A stretch of 64,000 bases of DNA from Rosellinia necatrix (Eukaryota; Ascomycota; Sordariomycetes; Xylariales; Xylariaceae). Below are positions 50,511-59,140 of this stretch, in pieces; position 1 is the stretch's first letter; the number at the start of each line of letters is the position of its first letter. The stretch spans positions 1,178,001 through 1,242,000 of the forward strand of contig JAGYVD010000003.1 of the NCBI GenBank assembly GCA_021209875.1, given 5' to 3'. The notes beneath the pieces are model-generated. The model did not search any database. It saw nothing but the letters and a program-made list of their open reading frames with translations, and was not told the DNA's origin. The position numbers and the translations under genes were made by a program.

Positions 50511-50921
50511 CTAACTGGAGGGGCATGTTAGAGCGACGAAAATCAAATAAGCCTCAAGCACTGTAGTCATTGTAAAGGGTATCGCGGCCTGGCTAAGGTT
50601 ACTTGTGAGTGCCATTTCGCGGCCTCGATTGGGCGCGACGAGAACTTCATTGGACGCGGCACTACTCTGGAGTAGCTCCTCGACGAAGTGCCGCCAATTG
50701 CCAGCAAAGATGACTGTTTGCGAATTGCCCTCGAGGGCCTCGGCGGCATTAGCAGGATCTAACTCGCAATCAAGACTACCCAACGAGTCTGCAACAGATA
50801 TCTGGACTGTTCCGTCTTTTGGATTCCAGCTGTAGATTCGGCCGGTTTTGAAAATGCATACCACGGGATCGGGCGGTGGCCCCAAGTGCCCAATATTGGC
50901 AACAAAAAAATATGATGTCAA
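50511..50921 (-). CDS. Hypothetical ORF, 136 codons, lying inside the NLR relic
   Basis: This is an open frame of 136 residues with protein-like composition and no low-complexity bias, including GRIYSWNPKDGTVQISVAD and GNWRHFVEELLQSS. I do not recognise it. Similar-looking sequence in an adjacent frame just upstream (MVKIQVPSIPVAQALSQAF from 50976) suggests either a short 5' exon or a frameshift. It sits opposite in strand between the hydrolase and TPR fragments, so it may be a separate gene fragment that disrupted the NLR gene. Expression cannot be judged. Confidence 0.35.
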   Translation of the reverse strand: MTSYFFVANIGHLGPPPDPVVCIFKTGRIYSWNPKDGTVQISVADSLGSLDCELDPANAAEALEGNSQTVIFAGNWRHFVEELLQSSAASNEVLVAPNRGREMALTSNLSQAAIPFTMTTVLEAYLIFVALTCPSS

Positions 50922-51118
50922 ATGCTTGTGAAAGGGCCTGGGCTACAGGGATGCTGGGAACCTGGATCTTGACCATAGGTAGTGCTGATAAGATGGATCT
51001 GCCCTCACCGGTGCGAATCTATTTGGATACCTTGGTTTTATTTTTATTTTTTTAACAACGCTACATAAAATAATAGGCAACTTCACCAATATAATGAATC
51101 GAACAGTTATGACGACAA

Positions 51119-51515
51119 GTGCCAGGGTTGGCAAAGGAAGCATACGACAAAAGGAATCCTATTGTACTTAGATGCATGATCGCCTTTGACAGTACTCTCA
51201 TTTGTTATGGGAGGTACAGCGGGGCTGGAAATATGTACCAGCAAGCATCAGAACCAATGAAGGAAATTCTAGGTAAAACGCACCCTGACATATTTGGGGA
51301 CAAGGATGATGTTGCCACTACCCTTAAACCCCAGAGGGGGGTAAAGAAGCTGAGAAAATACACAGGCAGGCAGGCAGGTATTAGAACTAAAGGGGAGTCC
51401 TAGGCGAGAACCACCCTGATGTATTAGCTAGCATAGCTAGCCTCGCTCACCTCCTTTCAGACCAGGGGAAAGACAACGAAGTAGAAAAAGGGCAAGGCAC
51501 CGGTATTAACCCTTG
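51119..51515 (+). pseudogene. Kinesin-light-chain-type TPR fragment (NLR C-terminus relic)
   Basis: Reading + through stops gives two degenerate tetratricopeptide units of the kinesin-light-chain type that end many fungal NLR proteins. In unit one, GNMYQQASEPMKEILGKTHP (about 51226-51285) corresponds to the YRQALELREKVLGKEHP consensus. In unit two, after a frameshift near 51395, LGENHPDVLASIASLAHLL then SDQGKDNEVEKGQG (about 51398-51490) matches the next repeat. Helix-turn spacing is preserved but frames are broken and there is no start. It likely belonged with the hydrolase fragment at 49764-50424. Confidence 0.68.
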
Positions 51516-52682
51516 AATATTATAATTCTCTTTTACTGGTTTGATGTTTCACTAAAACATTGTAGAGCAACTGATTTTTGCCCCGCACATGATATTCCCG
51601 GAATTCCAATGCACTGATTACAAAATGAAGACACTAGTTTCTATTCAGCCCCTTGTGAACCTGTTATGCCTGGTACCGGGTCGGCCCGTCTGGCGTAGGC
51701 GGTCGCCAAGTTATTAATTGAAGGACAAACTTGCTGTGACGGGTCATAATGATGGTCAGTGGTCACAATGGTATTGTTACATTTCAGTATTTCCGATTAT
51801 ACCTGTACTAGAGATGCCGAACCCGTAAATGCTATCCTGGCTGCGGCGATGTTAGTCCGGCTCCTCTGTGGGCTTTCTTGTTTATTATGGTAATTACTAT
51901 TCATTGTGCTATCTCTTCGTGAGTTGCAGCGCTTGTACTTGATAGGCAGGGAAGAGGAGTGGCGATTAGTATGTAGGCTTAGCTGCCGACAAGCCATGGC
52001 ATCGGCTCTCAGGGGTTGAGTACCTGGTCCTAGTGATTGATTTCCGTGACGACTAGCTTACCGTGGCTGAGTTCCGGGTTTGTATGGTCCCCCTGCCTGC
52101 AGATACGTTGACATGAAGATATTAGCAGGTGACGGCGAGCAACGCCCACAAGGATAGCCCACAAGGATACGTAAACCCGAAGCCTCTTGAGTCGTGAATG
52201 GTGCCTATCAAGGCTGTATGAAACTAGCAAACGGGCATATTGATGCCTTCGCGTCGATTCCCAGCCTCCCGCAACCAGATTGTAAGAGTAAGAGTAAGAG
52301 TAAGAGGGTGCTATCATATTTATATGTTGTCTTGAGTAAGGGAGGGAGGACTGACTTCCTGGCTGCTGGGTGTGTACGCCAGCCACATGACAGCCACAGA
52401 ACTAGCCACAAACCACTTACCCACAACACAGATTAACCTAATCTGGGTTAGCTTATAACCATGTACCATGCACTATGCACCATGCACTATGCACTATGCG
52501 TATTTAGGAATGGACCTCTCCTTCACATACACTAGATTTCGCGCTCACATACAAATAATATTCATTCATCCCCTGCTGCCTCTGCTGCCTCTGTTGCCTC
52601 TGTTGCCTCTGTGGCCGCAATGGAAAGCAACGACGAACGATAACACAGCCTGTCTTGTCACGCGTGCCATCTCTCTTACGCC
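51516..52682. other. Intergenic, upstream of the XAP5 gene, with short tandem repeats
   Basis: No gene is supported. Three simple repeats occur: (GTAAGA)4 at 52282-52305; variants of CCATGCACTATG at about 52466-52499; and a 9-bp CTGCTGCCT/CTGTTGCCT array at 52573-52613 just before the XAP5 start. The last pyrimidine-rich stretch is typical of fungal housekeeping promoters or 5' leaders. Confidence 0.5.
52573..52613 (+). repeat. 9-bp tandem array (CTGYTGCCT)4.5
   Basis: Four and a half copies of a CTGCTGCCT or CTGTTGCCT unit lie 70 bp upstream of the XAP5 start codon. They are pyrimidine-rich on the coding strand and probably lie in the 5' leader or core promoter. Confidence 0.7.
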
Positions 52683-53882
52683 ATGGCTTCGGAATCCCGC
52701 TTCACGTCACAGAACAAGACAACACAGCAGCGCATTTCCAACAACACCGTTGGTCTTGTTGCCCTCTCCGACTTCCGCAAGCGTCGCGCCGAGGTCCTCG
52801 AACAGCAGGAACGCGAAGCCCGTGAAGCGGCTGCCGCAGGCTCTCCAGCATCGGCGTCGACCCCGGACCGCTCCTTGACCAGCACGCCCGACAATACGAG
52901 CAACCCGACAGCAGCCCCCGCGAAGAAGAAGAAGAAGCGAAGGGTCGGCGGTGCCAAGCTCTCATTTGGGGATGATGGGGACGACGAGAACGACGAGAAC
53001 GACGAGAAAGACGGCAGCAGGGACGAAGGCGATGGGAGGGATGCCGTGACGAGGTCTCGAGGGGGAACAGAGGGGCCTGGAGACAATGGCGATAGCAATG
53101 ACAAGAGCAAATTCAAGGCCAACTCTTCCATCTCGGTTGTCCCGCGCGCCGTCACCAAGTCAGCGCTACGCCGCGAGGCCGCCGAAAGAGAGGCACTCCG
53201 GCGCCAGTTCCTGGCCCGGCAGGAGCGGGTCAAAGCCACGGAAATCGCCATACCCTTTGTATTCTACGATGGATCCAACTTACCCGGGGGTACCGTACAG
53301 GTTAAGAAGGGCGATTTCGTGTGGCAGTTCCTCGATAAAAGCAGGAGGGTGGGGGCGAAGCGTGGTGTGGGTGAGAGAGTGAACTCGCGGAGGGAATGGG
53401 CACGAGTGGGCGTGGACGACCTCATCATGGTCCGGGGGAATGTCATCATCCCTCATGTGAGTTTTCCCCCGTCATAGACGGCCAGAGCACCAAGAAACAG
53501 CTGGGAAACAGCTAGCTAACGAGAGCCACAGCACTTTGACTTTCTATTCTTTATCATGAACAAGACCCTGGGCCCCAATGGGACCATCCTCTTTAACTAC
53601 GACGCCGAGGCATCAATACCGCAGCCTCCACAACCAATTACCGACAGTGGCCAAACCCCTGCAACATCTAACTCCCTCGCTTCGGCCAATCTACAGGCTG
53701 CTGCCGAACCTCTCGAGGGTGCATCTGATGACCCGACTCTGACTAGGGTAGTTGACCGAAGATGGTACGAGCGCAACAAGCATATATATCCTGCCAGCAT
53801 GTGGCGGGATTTTGATCCCGAGAAGGATTATCAGAAGGAAATCAGGCGTGATCCCGGCGGCAACACGTTCTTCTACTCCTGA
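52683..53882 (+). CDS. XAP5/FAM50 family nuclear protein
   Basis: Exon 1 is 52683-53456, the intron 53457-53531 (75 nt, GTGAGT donor, GCTAAC branch at 53515-53520, CAG acceptor) and exon 2 53532-53882, giving 374 residues. XAP5/FAM50 proteins are conserved nuclear proteins linked to transcription, chromatin and splicing. Features seen: a coiled, Arg/Glu-rich N-terminus (FRKRRAEVLEQQEREAREA, about 31-49), a KKKKKRR nuclear-localisation patch near 80-86, an acidic Asp/Glu/Asn repeat near 95-115, and a second basic coil (RREAAEREALRRQFLARQER). The XAP5 core starts at about 190: FVFYDGSNLPGGTVQVKKGD, then IIPH joined across the intron to HFDFLFFIMNKTLGP, and RRWYERNKHIYPASMWRDFD near the C-terminus. 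Length is close to the family (about 340 residues in animals), with the excess in the low-complexity acidic region. The splice junction falls in a conserved block, supporting the model. It is intact and the most secure gene in the window. Confidence 0.93.
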
Positions 53883-54045
53883 GAAGAGCAATTAGTGGAT
53901 TGACTGGTGGCTTCTGGTCGGATTTGAGCAGCACGAAATAATAAATGGGGTCCTGGTGCATATTAGTCTATGTGCTCTGTCACTATTTATTCTATTGGTC
54001 AGTCGGTCGGTCGGCCTGCAACTTACTGCATGGGCCCGGGATCCT

Positions 54046-54606
54046 TCACCTCGCGTACCATAACGAAACCATAAATGTGGTAAGGGCCAGAATGCCCCAA
54101 CCTGGCCAGAATATGACCAGGCACAGGTTGTTGCCGCCCCCGCCGAGTATCAATGTGAAGAACTCATATTCGATCTTCTTTCTGAACCGTCTCCCGTGTG
54201 TGCTGTCCCATAACGCGCAGGTTGTCTGCTTGGAGAATTGGATAGAGCGGTGCGCTATACTCCCAGCTGCGCGAAAGATCCACGCAGACGCAGACCGGCT
54301 CAGATGTAAGAGCCCCGAGACTAATAGAGAAGCCTCGAGAATGAGAGATAGAAATACGTCGCCTAAAACCCGTTGGCAGTGGCTAGCGGGGCGAGGAGAC
54401 CCCAGCAGAATAGATAACCACGGCACGTGGCGAGGGTCGGTGGCGGGTTTTTTCGTTGGGGCGGTGATGGCACCCCCAGCAATAATGGGCAGGGAGGTGG
54501 ACATGTTCATGGCATCAGACATGGCTGGTACTGTTGTCCTATTTGACGGAGCAGTAGCGACAACGATAACAGCAGCAGCGCCCTCGAGATTGCGAAAGAC
54601 GGTCAT
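54046..54606 (-). CDS. Probable small fungal membrane protein, 186 aa
   Basis: This is a single uninterrupted frame. The N-terminal part is Ala/Thr-rich; the centre holds a hydrophobic stretch (GDVFLSLILEASLLVSGLLH). The C-terminus has a basic segment (RRFRKKIEYEFFTLILGGGG) followed by a strong transmembrane helix containing LVIFWPGWGILAL. Short C-terminal FWPGW-type helices occur in uncharacterised fungal membrane proteins, so I judge the minus frame real over the competing plus-strand frame (53945-54619), which has no such structure. The start could be the ATG at 54606 or an internal Met (near residue 29 or 33). It is convergent with XAP5, with about 160 bp between stops. Function is unknown. 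Confidence 0.5.
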   Translation of the reverse strand: MTVFRNLEGAAAVIVVATAPSNRTTVPAMSDAMNMSTSLPIIAGGAITAPTKKPATDPRHVPWLSILLGSPRPASHCQRVLGDVFLSLILEASLLVSGLLHLSRSASAWIFRAAGSIAHRSIQFSKQTTCALWDSTHGRRFRKKIEYEFFTLILGGGGNNLCLVIFWPGWGILALTTFMVSLWYAR

Positions 54607-54619
54607 GAACTTGCTTTAA

Positions 54620-56330
54620 AGGCAATTGATGCATTGAAGGCGAGGGTTTGCATCAAGTGTTGTTCCTTCGGTAAGCTCGATGAAAAGACATTGTCTTAAA
54701 ACGAGATGGTGTGGAATGGGGGACGAAGGCGGAACGAATAGCCATGTCTAGGGGGAAATGAAGCTATATATACCACCAAAACCTGTAGTCGTATCCCCAT
54801 CGCTAATATCAGGTCTCTCGGTTTGGCCCCTCATCTTTCACAAGACCCCTTGGACTGTGACCCACTGCCGATGGGATTAGCCCCAACATGACATCACGAA
54901 CCAGTGTTGCTTCGAGATTGATCTGACAACCAACTACCCACAGCCAGCCAACCTATTGACCAAACCCCCCTCCCTCCCCCTCCTGTCTATCTGCTATCTG
55001 GGATTACTCAACATGATGGCATTGGCCTATTAGGTCCTAATTCTAATGCATTCCGATAAACACCAAACCCGTGTTGCTATGACTTTTCGCTGTTTACTTG
55101 ATCCTGTGGCCCTCCACATTTCGCATTTGTTGGACGAGCACAACCGCCAAGCTTAGCTTAGGGGTAACTTGTCTGGGTCGGGTTAGACTGTGGGCCGAGC
55201 CAGACCAAGTAAGATATCTGTAGTTAAGGGGAGGGAGGTACCTACATGACCCACAGCGCTGAGCGGTTATCTACCACGGTGGGCTTCATGTCAATTACTA
55301 GGATCCATCCTATCTACAACTTCGCTTTTCAATCGCTACATATCCTGACCCAAATTTGCGAACCACATCTATGTATCTCTAATCACCATTGGTATATGCA
55401 AATAACCATAGTATGGATGCATTTATGGTATTGCATAGTTATATATATATATATATATTTAACTTAGTCGGGTAGACAGACTCTCATTGTCTGGGGAGTG
55501 AGCGGCCTTCCAAGCGATAAAGTCCGAGGACGCTCGTCCATTTACCACACTATACAGATCGTTGTCGGCAACCCGGAGTCTGGAATCTGTCCCGCCACCT
55601 CGTGGCATTGGAATGAGGAGACATTGGTTGTTGACTACTTCGTGAGACAGGGGATGGGGGTGGGATGGATGCAAGCGACGGGGATGTCGGTTCTGCGGCA
55701 CGTGCCAATTACCGGAAACGTGCGGTACCGGGAATCATGATTGGCTACTGCTAGTTAAAGCTCCGGGCTTGGCAAAAGCTGCCCGCGACATGTCAATCAT
55801 CCATCACCCGGGAACCGTACGCTAAATATGCCCAGAATTAGACCGGCCCAAATACATCCTATACAGCATATCACATTCAAGTCACATTCAAGTCACAGGC
55901 AGGCGAAAACAAAGTGAACTCAACGATTCGATTTAGAAGATCTAATGCGTGTCCGGGTTTGCTCCGGGTACTCCTCGCCATGCACGCAAGAGCGATAACA
56001 GGAGTGCCGTCTGCTCCCTAACGCCAAGCCGGGATGGCAATCTGCATCCTCTGGCACCCTCGCCTTGCGGCGTAATCATTCTCTATCCATCCCCCATTCT
56101 TTGCTGCCCAAGGCAAAGAAATGCGATCGATTTGTTGTCGTGTTGTATGCGAGCGCATACCCGAAAGTTCCATTCCCCCTGACGCCTCCAAACAACAAAA
56201 CCCTTCCCCCTCAAATTATGCTACTCCACCACCATGCGTCCGTCGGTTTGCCCATCTCCAACTGTGTGGGAAAAAACCTGTTGCGGTGGCCTTGTGTGCT
56301 CTACAATCTTGTCGGAGCCGAGAGTGCTAG
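54620..56330. other. Intergenic, no supported gene
   Basis: This region contains a (TA)n run at about 55440-55458 and a short direct duplication of CACATTCAAGT near 55868-55890. Open frames here (for example 55498-55740) start at non-ATG codons or lack recognisable sequence. Confidence 0.45.
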
Positions 56331-56339
56331 GAGAGGAAA

Positions 56340-56445
56340 GCAAAAGAGAAAAACAAAAAACAAAAAACAAAAACAAAAAACAAAAAACAAAAAACAAAAA
56401 ACAAAAAACAAAAAAAAAAAACAAAAAAACAAAAAAAAAAAAAAA
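56340..56445 (+). repeat. (CAAAAAA)n low-complexity tract
   Basis: About 105 bp of CAAAAAA or CAAAAA units pass into pure poly-A. It generates long Lys/Asn/Gln-only frames that are not genes. It directly precedes the minisatellite. Confidence 0.9.
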
Positions 56446-56464
56446 CCAGAGGAAGAAGGGAAAA

Positions 56465-56880
56465 CCATAGGAAAAACAACCGTGACCGAATCCGTGTGCA
56501 AGGTCACAAAAAAGCACGTACGTCGAACCGAGAACTCAAAAGAAGAGAAAAACCGTAGGAAAAGTGACCGTGATTGAAATCTGCGTTTGCGAGGTCATGA
56601 AAGAGTACGTGTGCCGAGCCGGAAAAAAAAACCGAAAGAAGAAGAGGAGAATCCGTAGGAGAAGCGACCATGACTGAATCCGTGTATGCGAGGCCACGAA
56701 GAAGTGCGTGCGTCAAGTTAGAAAACCGAAGGAAGGGACAGAAAAAGAAGAAGGAAAAAAAAAAACCCGAGGAGAAACGACCGCGATCAAATCCATGTAT
56801 GTAAGATCACGACGAAGTGCGTGTGTCAAACCGAAAAGCCGAAGAGAGAAATACCGTAGAAAGTTGCAGGAAAAGCCGGA
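56465..56880 (+). repeat. Degenerate minisatellite, about 87-113 bp period, ~4.5 copies
   Basis: The unit begins CCGTAGGA with GAAG/AAAG, then CGACCGTGACTGAATCCGTG, then GCGAGGTCACGAAGAAGTGC and an A/G-rich tail with CCGAAAGAAGAG. Copies start at about 56465, 56553, 56653, 56766 and 56853 (partial). Unit length varies mainly in the purine-rich tail. Differences are mostly transitions. No coding role is supported, although open frames cross it. Confidence 0.75.
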
Positions 56881-57076
56881 AAAAAAAAAGAGAAGAAAAA
56901 AAAAGCCAAAAAGGCGGTCCAGGTTGGGTCTGCCGAGGAAATTAACAGCTTCGACGAGCGTCCCCCACGCGATCTGTCAGCCGGGGGTTTATGTGTTGCT
57001 TGGCTTGGGGCCGGTGGTTGGCAAGCGAGGAGGGGCCCACCGGAGCTTGGGGACATGATTGAAGTGTTCCTCCCGA

Positions 57077-59140
57077 CTACAGGGAGCTAAAGGCCGTTGG
57101 ATCCCAGGCGGCGGCTTGATCGTCAAAGTCGGGATAGGGCTCGCCGGAATTTTCGTTGCCCGAGTGGTCCGTGTCAGGCGTGATTGGCAGGTTGCTAGGC
57201 TGTCCGGTCAGGTCGGGGTAGTACTCGGGGTAGTACTGTTGTTGTTGTTGCTGTTGCGGAGTGTCATCGCCAGCGCCCCATCTGGAGGAGCTCGCTTGTT
57301 GCTCCAAGACGTAAGACGGCAGCATTTGGTTATGATAGGCAACTTGTGGCTGGTTGAAAGACCGGTGAGAAGTAGACGCCACGCCATGACCGTGGTAGGT
57401 ATTTTGCACTGGGTTGGCAGGCTGCTGAGCAATAGGCGCCAAGGTCGCATTGTAGGCCGCCCGCGTCTCGTCGAGCAGCTGCTGGGAAACTGGCGCTACT
57501 GTCCGGCGGGTTGGGGCGGGTGCGAGAGGGCGTTGCCCGTGTGAGCGGATGGTAGAGAATGTCTGTTGACTCTCAGCTGCTGGCGGCGTCACGTTCACAT
57601 GCTCAGAATAAGCTGCGGGCTGCGGCGTTGGCACTGGCGCCGAGTAGATAGCGGCAGTAGATGTATGGGCCTGCTCAGCCGGTGGGACAACACTAGTCGA
57701 AGTCGAGGCGCCGTTGTTCCCAACCAGGGCCGAGAGCTGCTCTGGGCTGAGAGCATTGAGATAGTTGGCTGTCCTGGCTGAAGCTTTGGCCTGCTCTGCA
57801 GGGCGTCGCGTGTTTTTCTGTACGGACTTCGGGATCGGCTTTTGGCTATGCCGTAGTGTTCGTTTTGTCCCGCCATTGTTGATCTGCCACGTTCTTCCAT
57901 TCTATACGAGTTAGCTAGTTGTTAGCGAATATCTTGTGTGTGTATTGGAAAATAACTACCAGCACAGGAACTGTATTTCTGGTATTACTTACCTCGTCTA
58001 TTAGTTTCCCTTTCCCATCTGCCTCGAACTTATCGCCCTTCAGGGCTGCGCTGCCGAGATGGGTGTAGACATTCTTTTTTCTATTTAAGTCCCGGTTGGT
58101 CTGCTTTCTCTGGTAAATAGTTAGCTTTGTTATGATTCATAGTTATAGGGGCTGCTTCGTGGGCCCTTACACTAAATTCTTTGCCTGGGGCCCAGGCCAA
58201 CCTGGCTGGGAACTCCCACATCGTGAACTGAGAACCAGCACACGACTTGGACTCCTGTTAACCACTGTTAGTTATTTATGCATGGAGATTTGTTTGCAAG
58301 TGTTCTCTTACTCGTAATGCCTGCTCGACATCCTCAAAACGCTCCACAAACGACATATATATCTTCCACTGGGGCTTCTCGTTCTCCGTGAACCAAGGGA
58401 TGTGGCAAAAGCCTTTTTGTGCGTCTTCGATGTATGCCTGTTGGGTCTGTTAGCTTTGCCATGACTATTTGTGCATCTTCTTTGTAACCTACCAGCAAAC
58501 GCCATGCGGCCAGCTCGATGGCAAGGTTCGAATAGCGATTGAGATCAGCCATGACCCTGTAAACTGAACTGGTTTGGTCCTCTATTACGTCGGTAAGGTC
58601 AACCATTGCTGCAAATAGTCGACCGACGTATTGCATGCGCTCTTCATCATTTCTTGGCAGGTCGTTTGTCCATACACTGGTTCTGTTACCTTCTGCCATG
58701 AGCTCTTCCGTTGCTTCGTGCGCGTGTTTATGGCTTCTGATTGTTGGGACAAAAACCCGGGCGTTGTTTTGTGTAGCTCCTACATTGGAGGGACCAGCTA
58801 CGGCAGGGAACGCCGCTGCATAGTTCCCGGTTGTTGGCACGAAAGCCAGAGTGTTGTTATCTTGTGCCATTCCTGTATTGGAGGGACCACCTGCGACAGG
58901 GAACGCCTCTTCATGACTCCCGGTTGTTGGCACAAAAGCCTGGGTGCTGTTATCTTGTGCGATTCCTGCACCAGCGGAGCCAGCTGTGACAGAGTACGTT
59001 TCCATTGCGTGGCGCGCCTCTCTTCCGATTCTTGCTGTATAAGCCCAGGTCCCGTTGTCTTGCGTGCGTTGCACTTGGCCTGTATTGGAGGGCCCAGCTC
59101 CTGGCATCCGGGCCTGCTGGTTTCGGCTTGGGTTACTCAT
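57077..59140 (-). CDS. Uncharacterised 571-residue Gln-rich protein, four exons
   Basis: Exons are 59140-58493, 58437-58312, 58109-57993 and 57901-57077. The introns are 55, 202 and 91 nt with GTAGGT, GTAAGA and GTAAGT donors, CAG, CAG and TAG acceptors, and GCTAAC branches in the first two. All exons are multiples of three, so every junction is phase 0. Residues 1-130 hold four imperfect ~30-residue repeats (GPSNTGMAQDNN..AFVPTTG). A helical part follows with RVMADLNRYSNLAIELAAWRL joined to AYIEDAQKGFCHIPWF and YMSFVERFEDVEQALR. A basic segment comes next (RKQTNRDLNRKKNVYTHLGS, then DENGRTWQINNGGTKR). The C-terminus is Pro/Gln-rich with Q7, and ends in an acidic tail with WDPTAF. I recognise no domain. 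The basic middle plus acidic, Gln-rich tail could suit a nuclear regulator, but that is inference. The start is the first ATG; the frame extends upstream only with non-ATG codons. Confidence 0.72.
58745..59110 (-). repeat. In-frame ~93-bp repeats coding for ~31-residue units
   Basis: Four imperfect repeats lie within exon 1 of the 57077-59140 gene. The DNA shows recurring TTGGAGGGACCAG-type words (about 58790, 58880 and 59088 on +) and GGTTGTTGGCAC words (about 58828 and 58922). The two central units are most alike. They preserve frame, which fits a protein-level tandem repeat that may vary in copy number. Confidence 0.7.

Noticed and set aside
53945..54619. Plus-strand 224-codon frame
   Set aside because: It overlaps the minus-strand frame with membrane-protein features and has no recognisable content of its own.
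56065..57058. Lys/Asn/Arg-rich plus frames and Phe-rich minus frames
   Set aside because: They are translations of the (CAAAAAA)n tract and the purine-rich minisatellite, not genes.
57208..57900. Other-frame ORFs opposite or overlapping exon 4 (57208-57450, 57595-57900)
   Set aside because: The phase-0 four-exon model uses a single continuous frame through this exon; the others are shadows.
58515..58530. GGTTCGAAT resembling a tRNA B-box
   Set aside because: It lies inside coding exon 1 with no matching A-box or acceptor stem.
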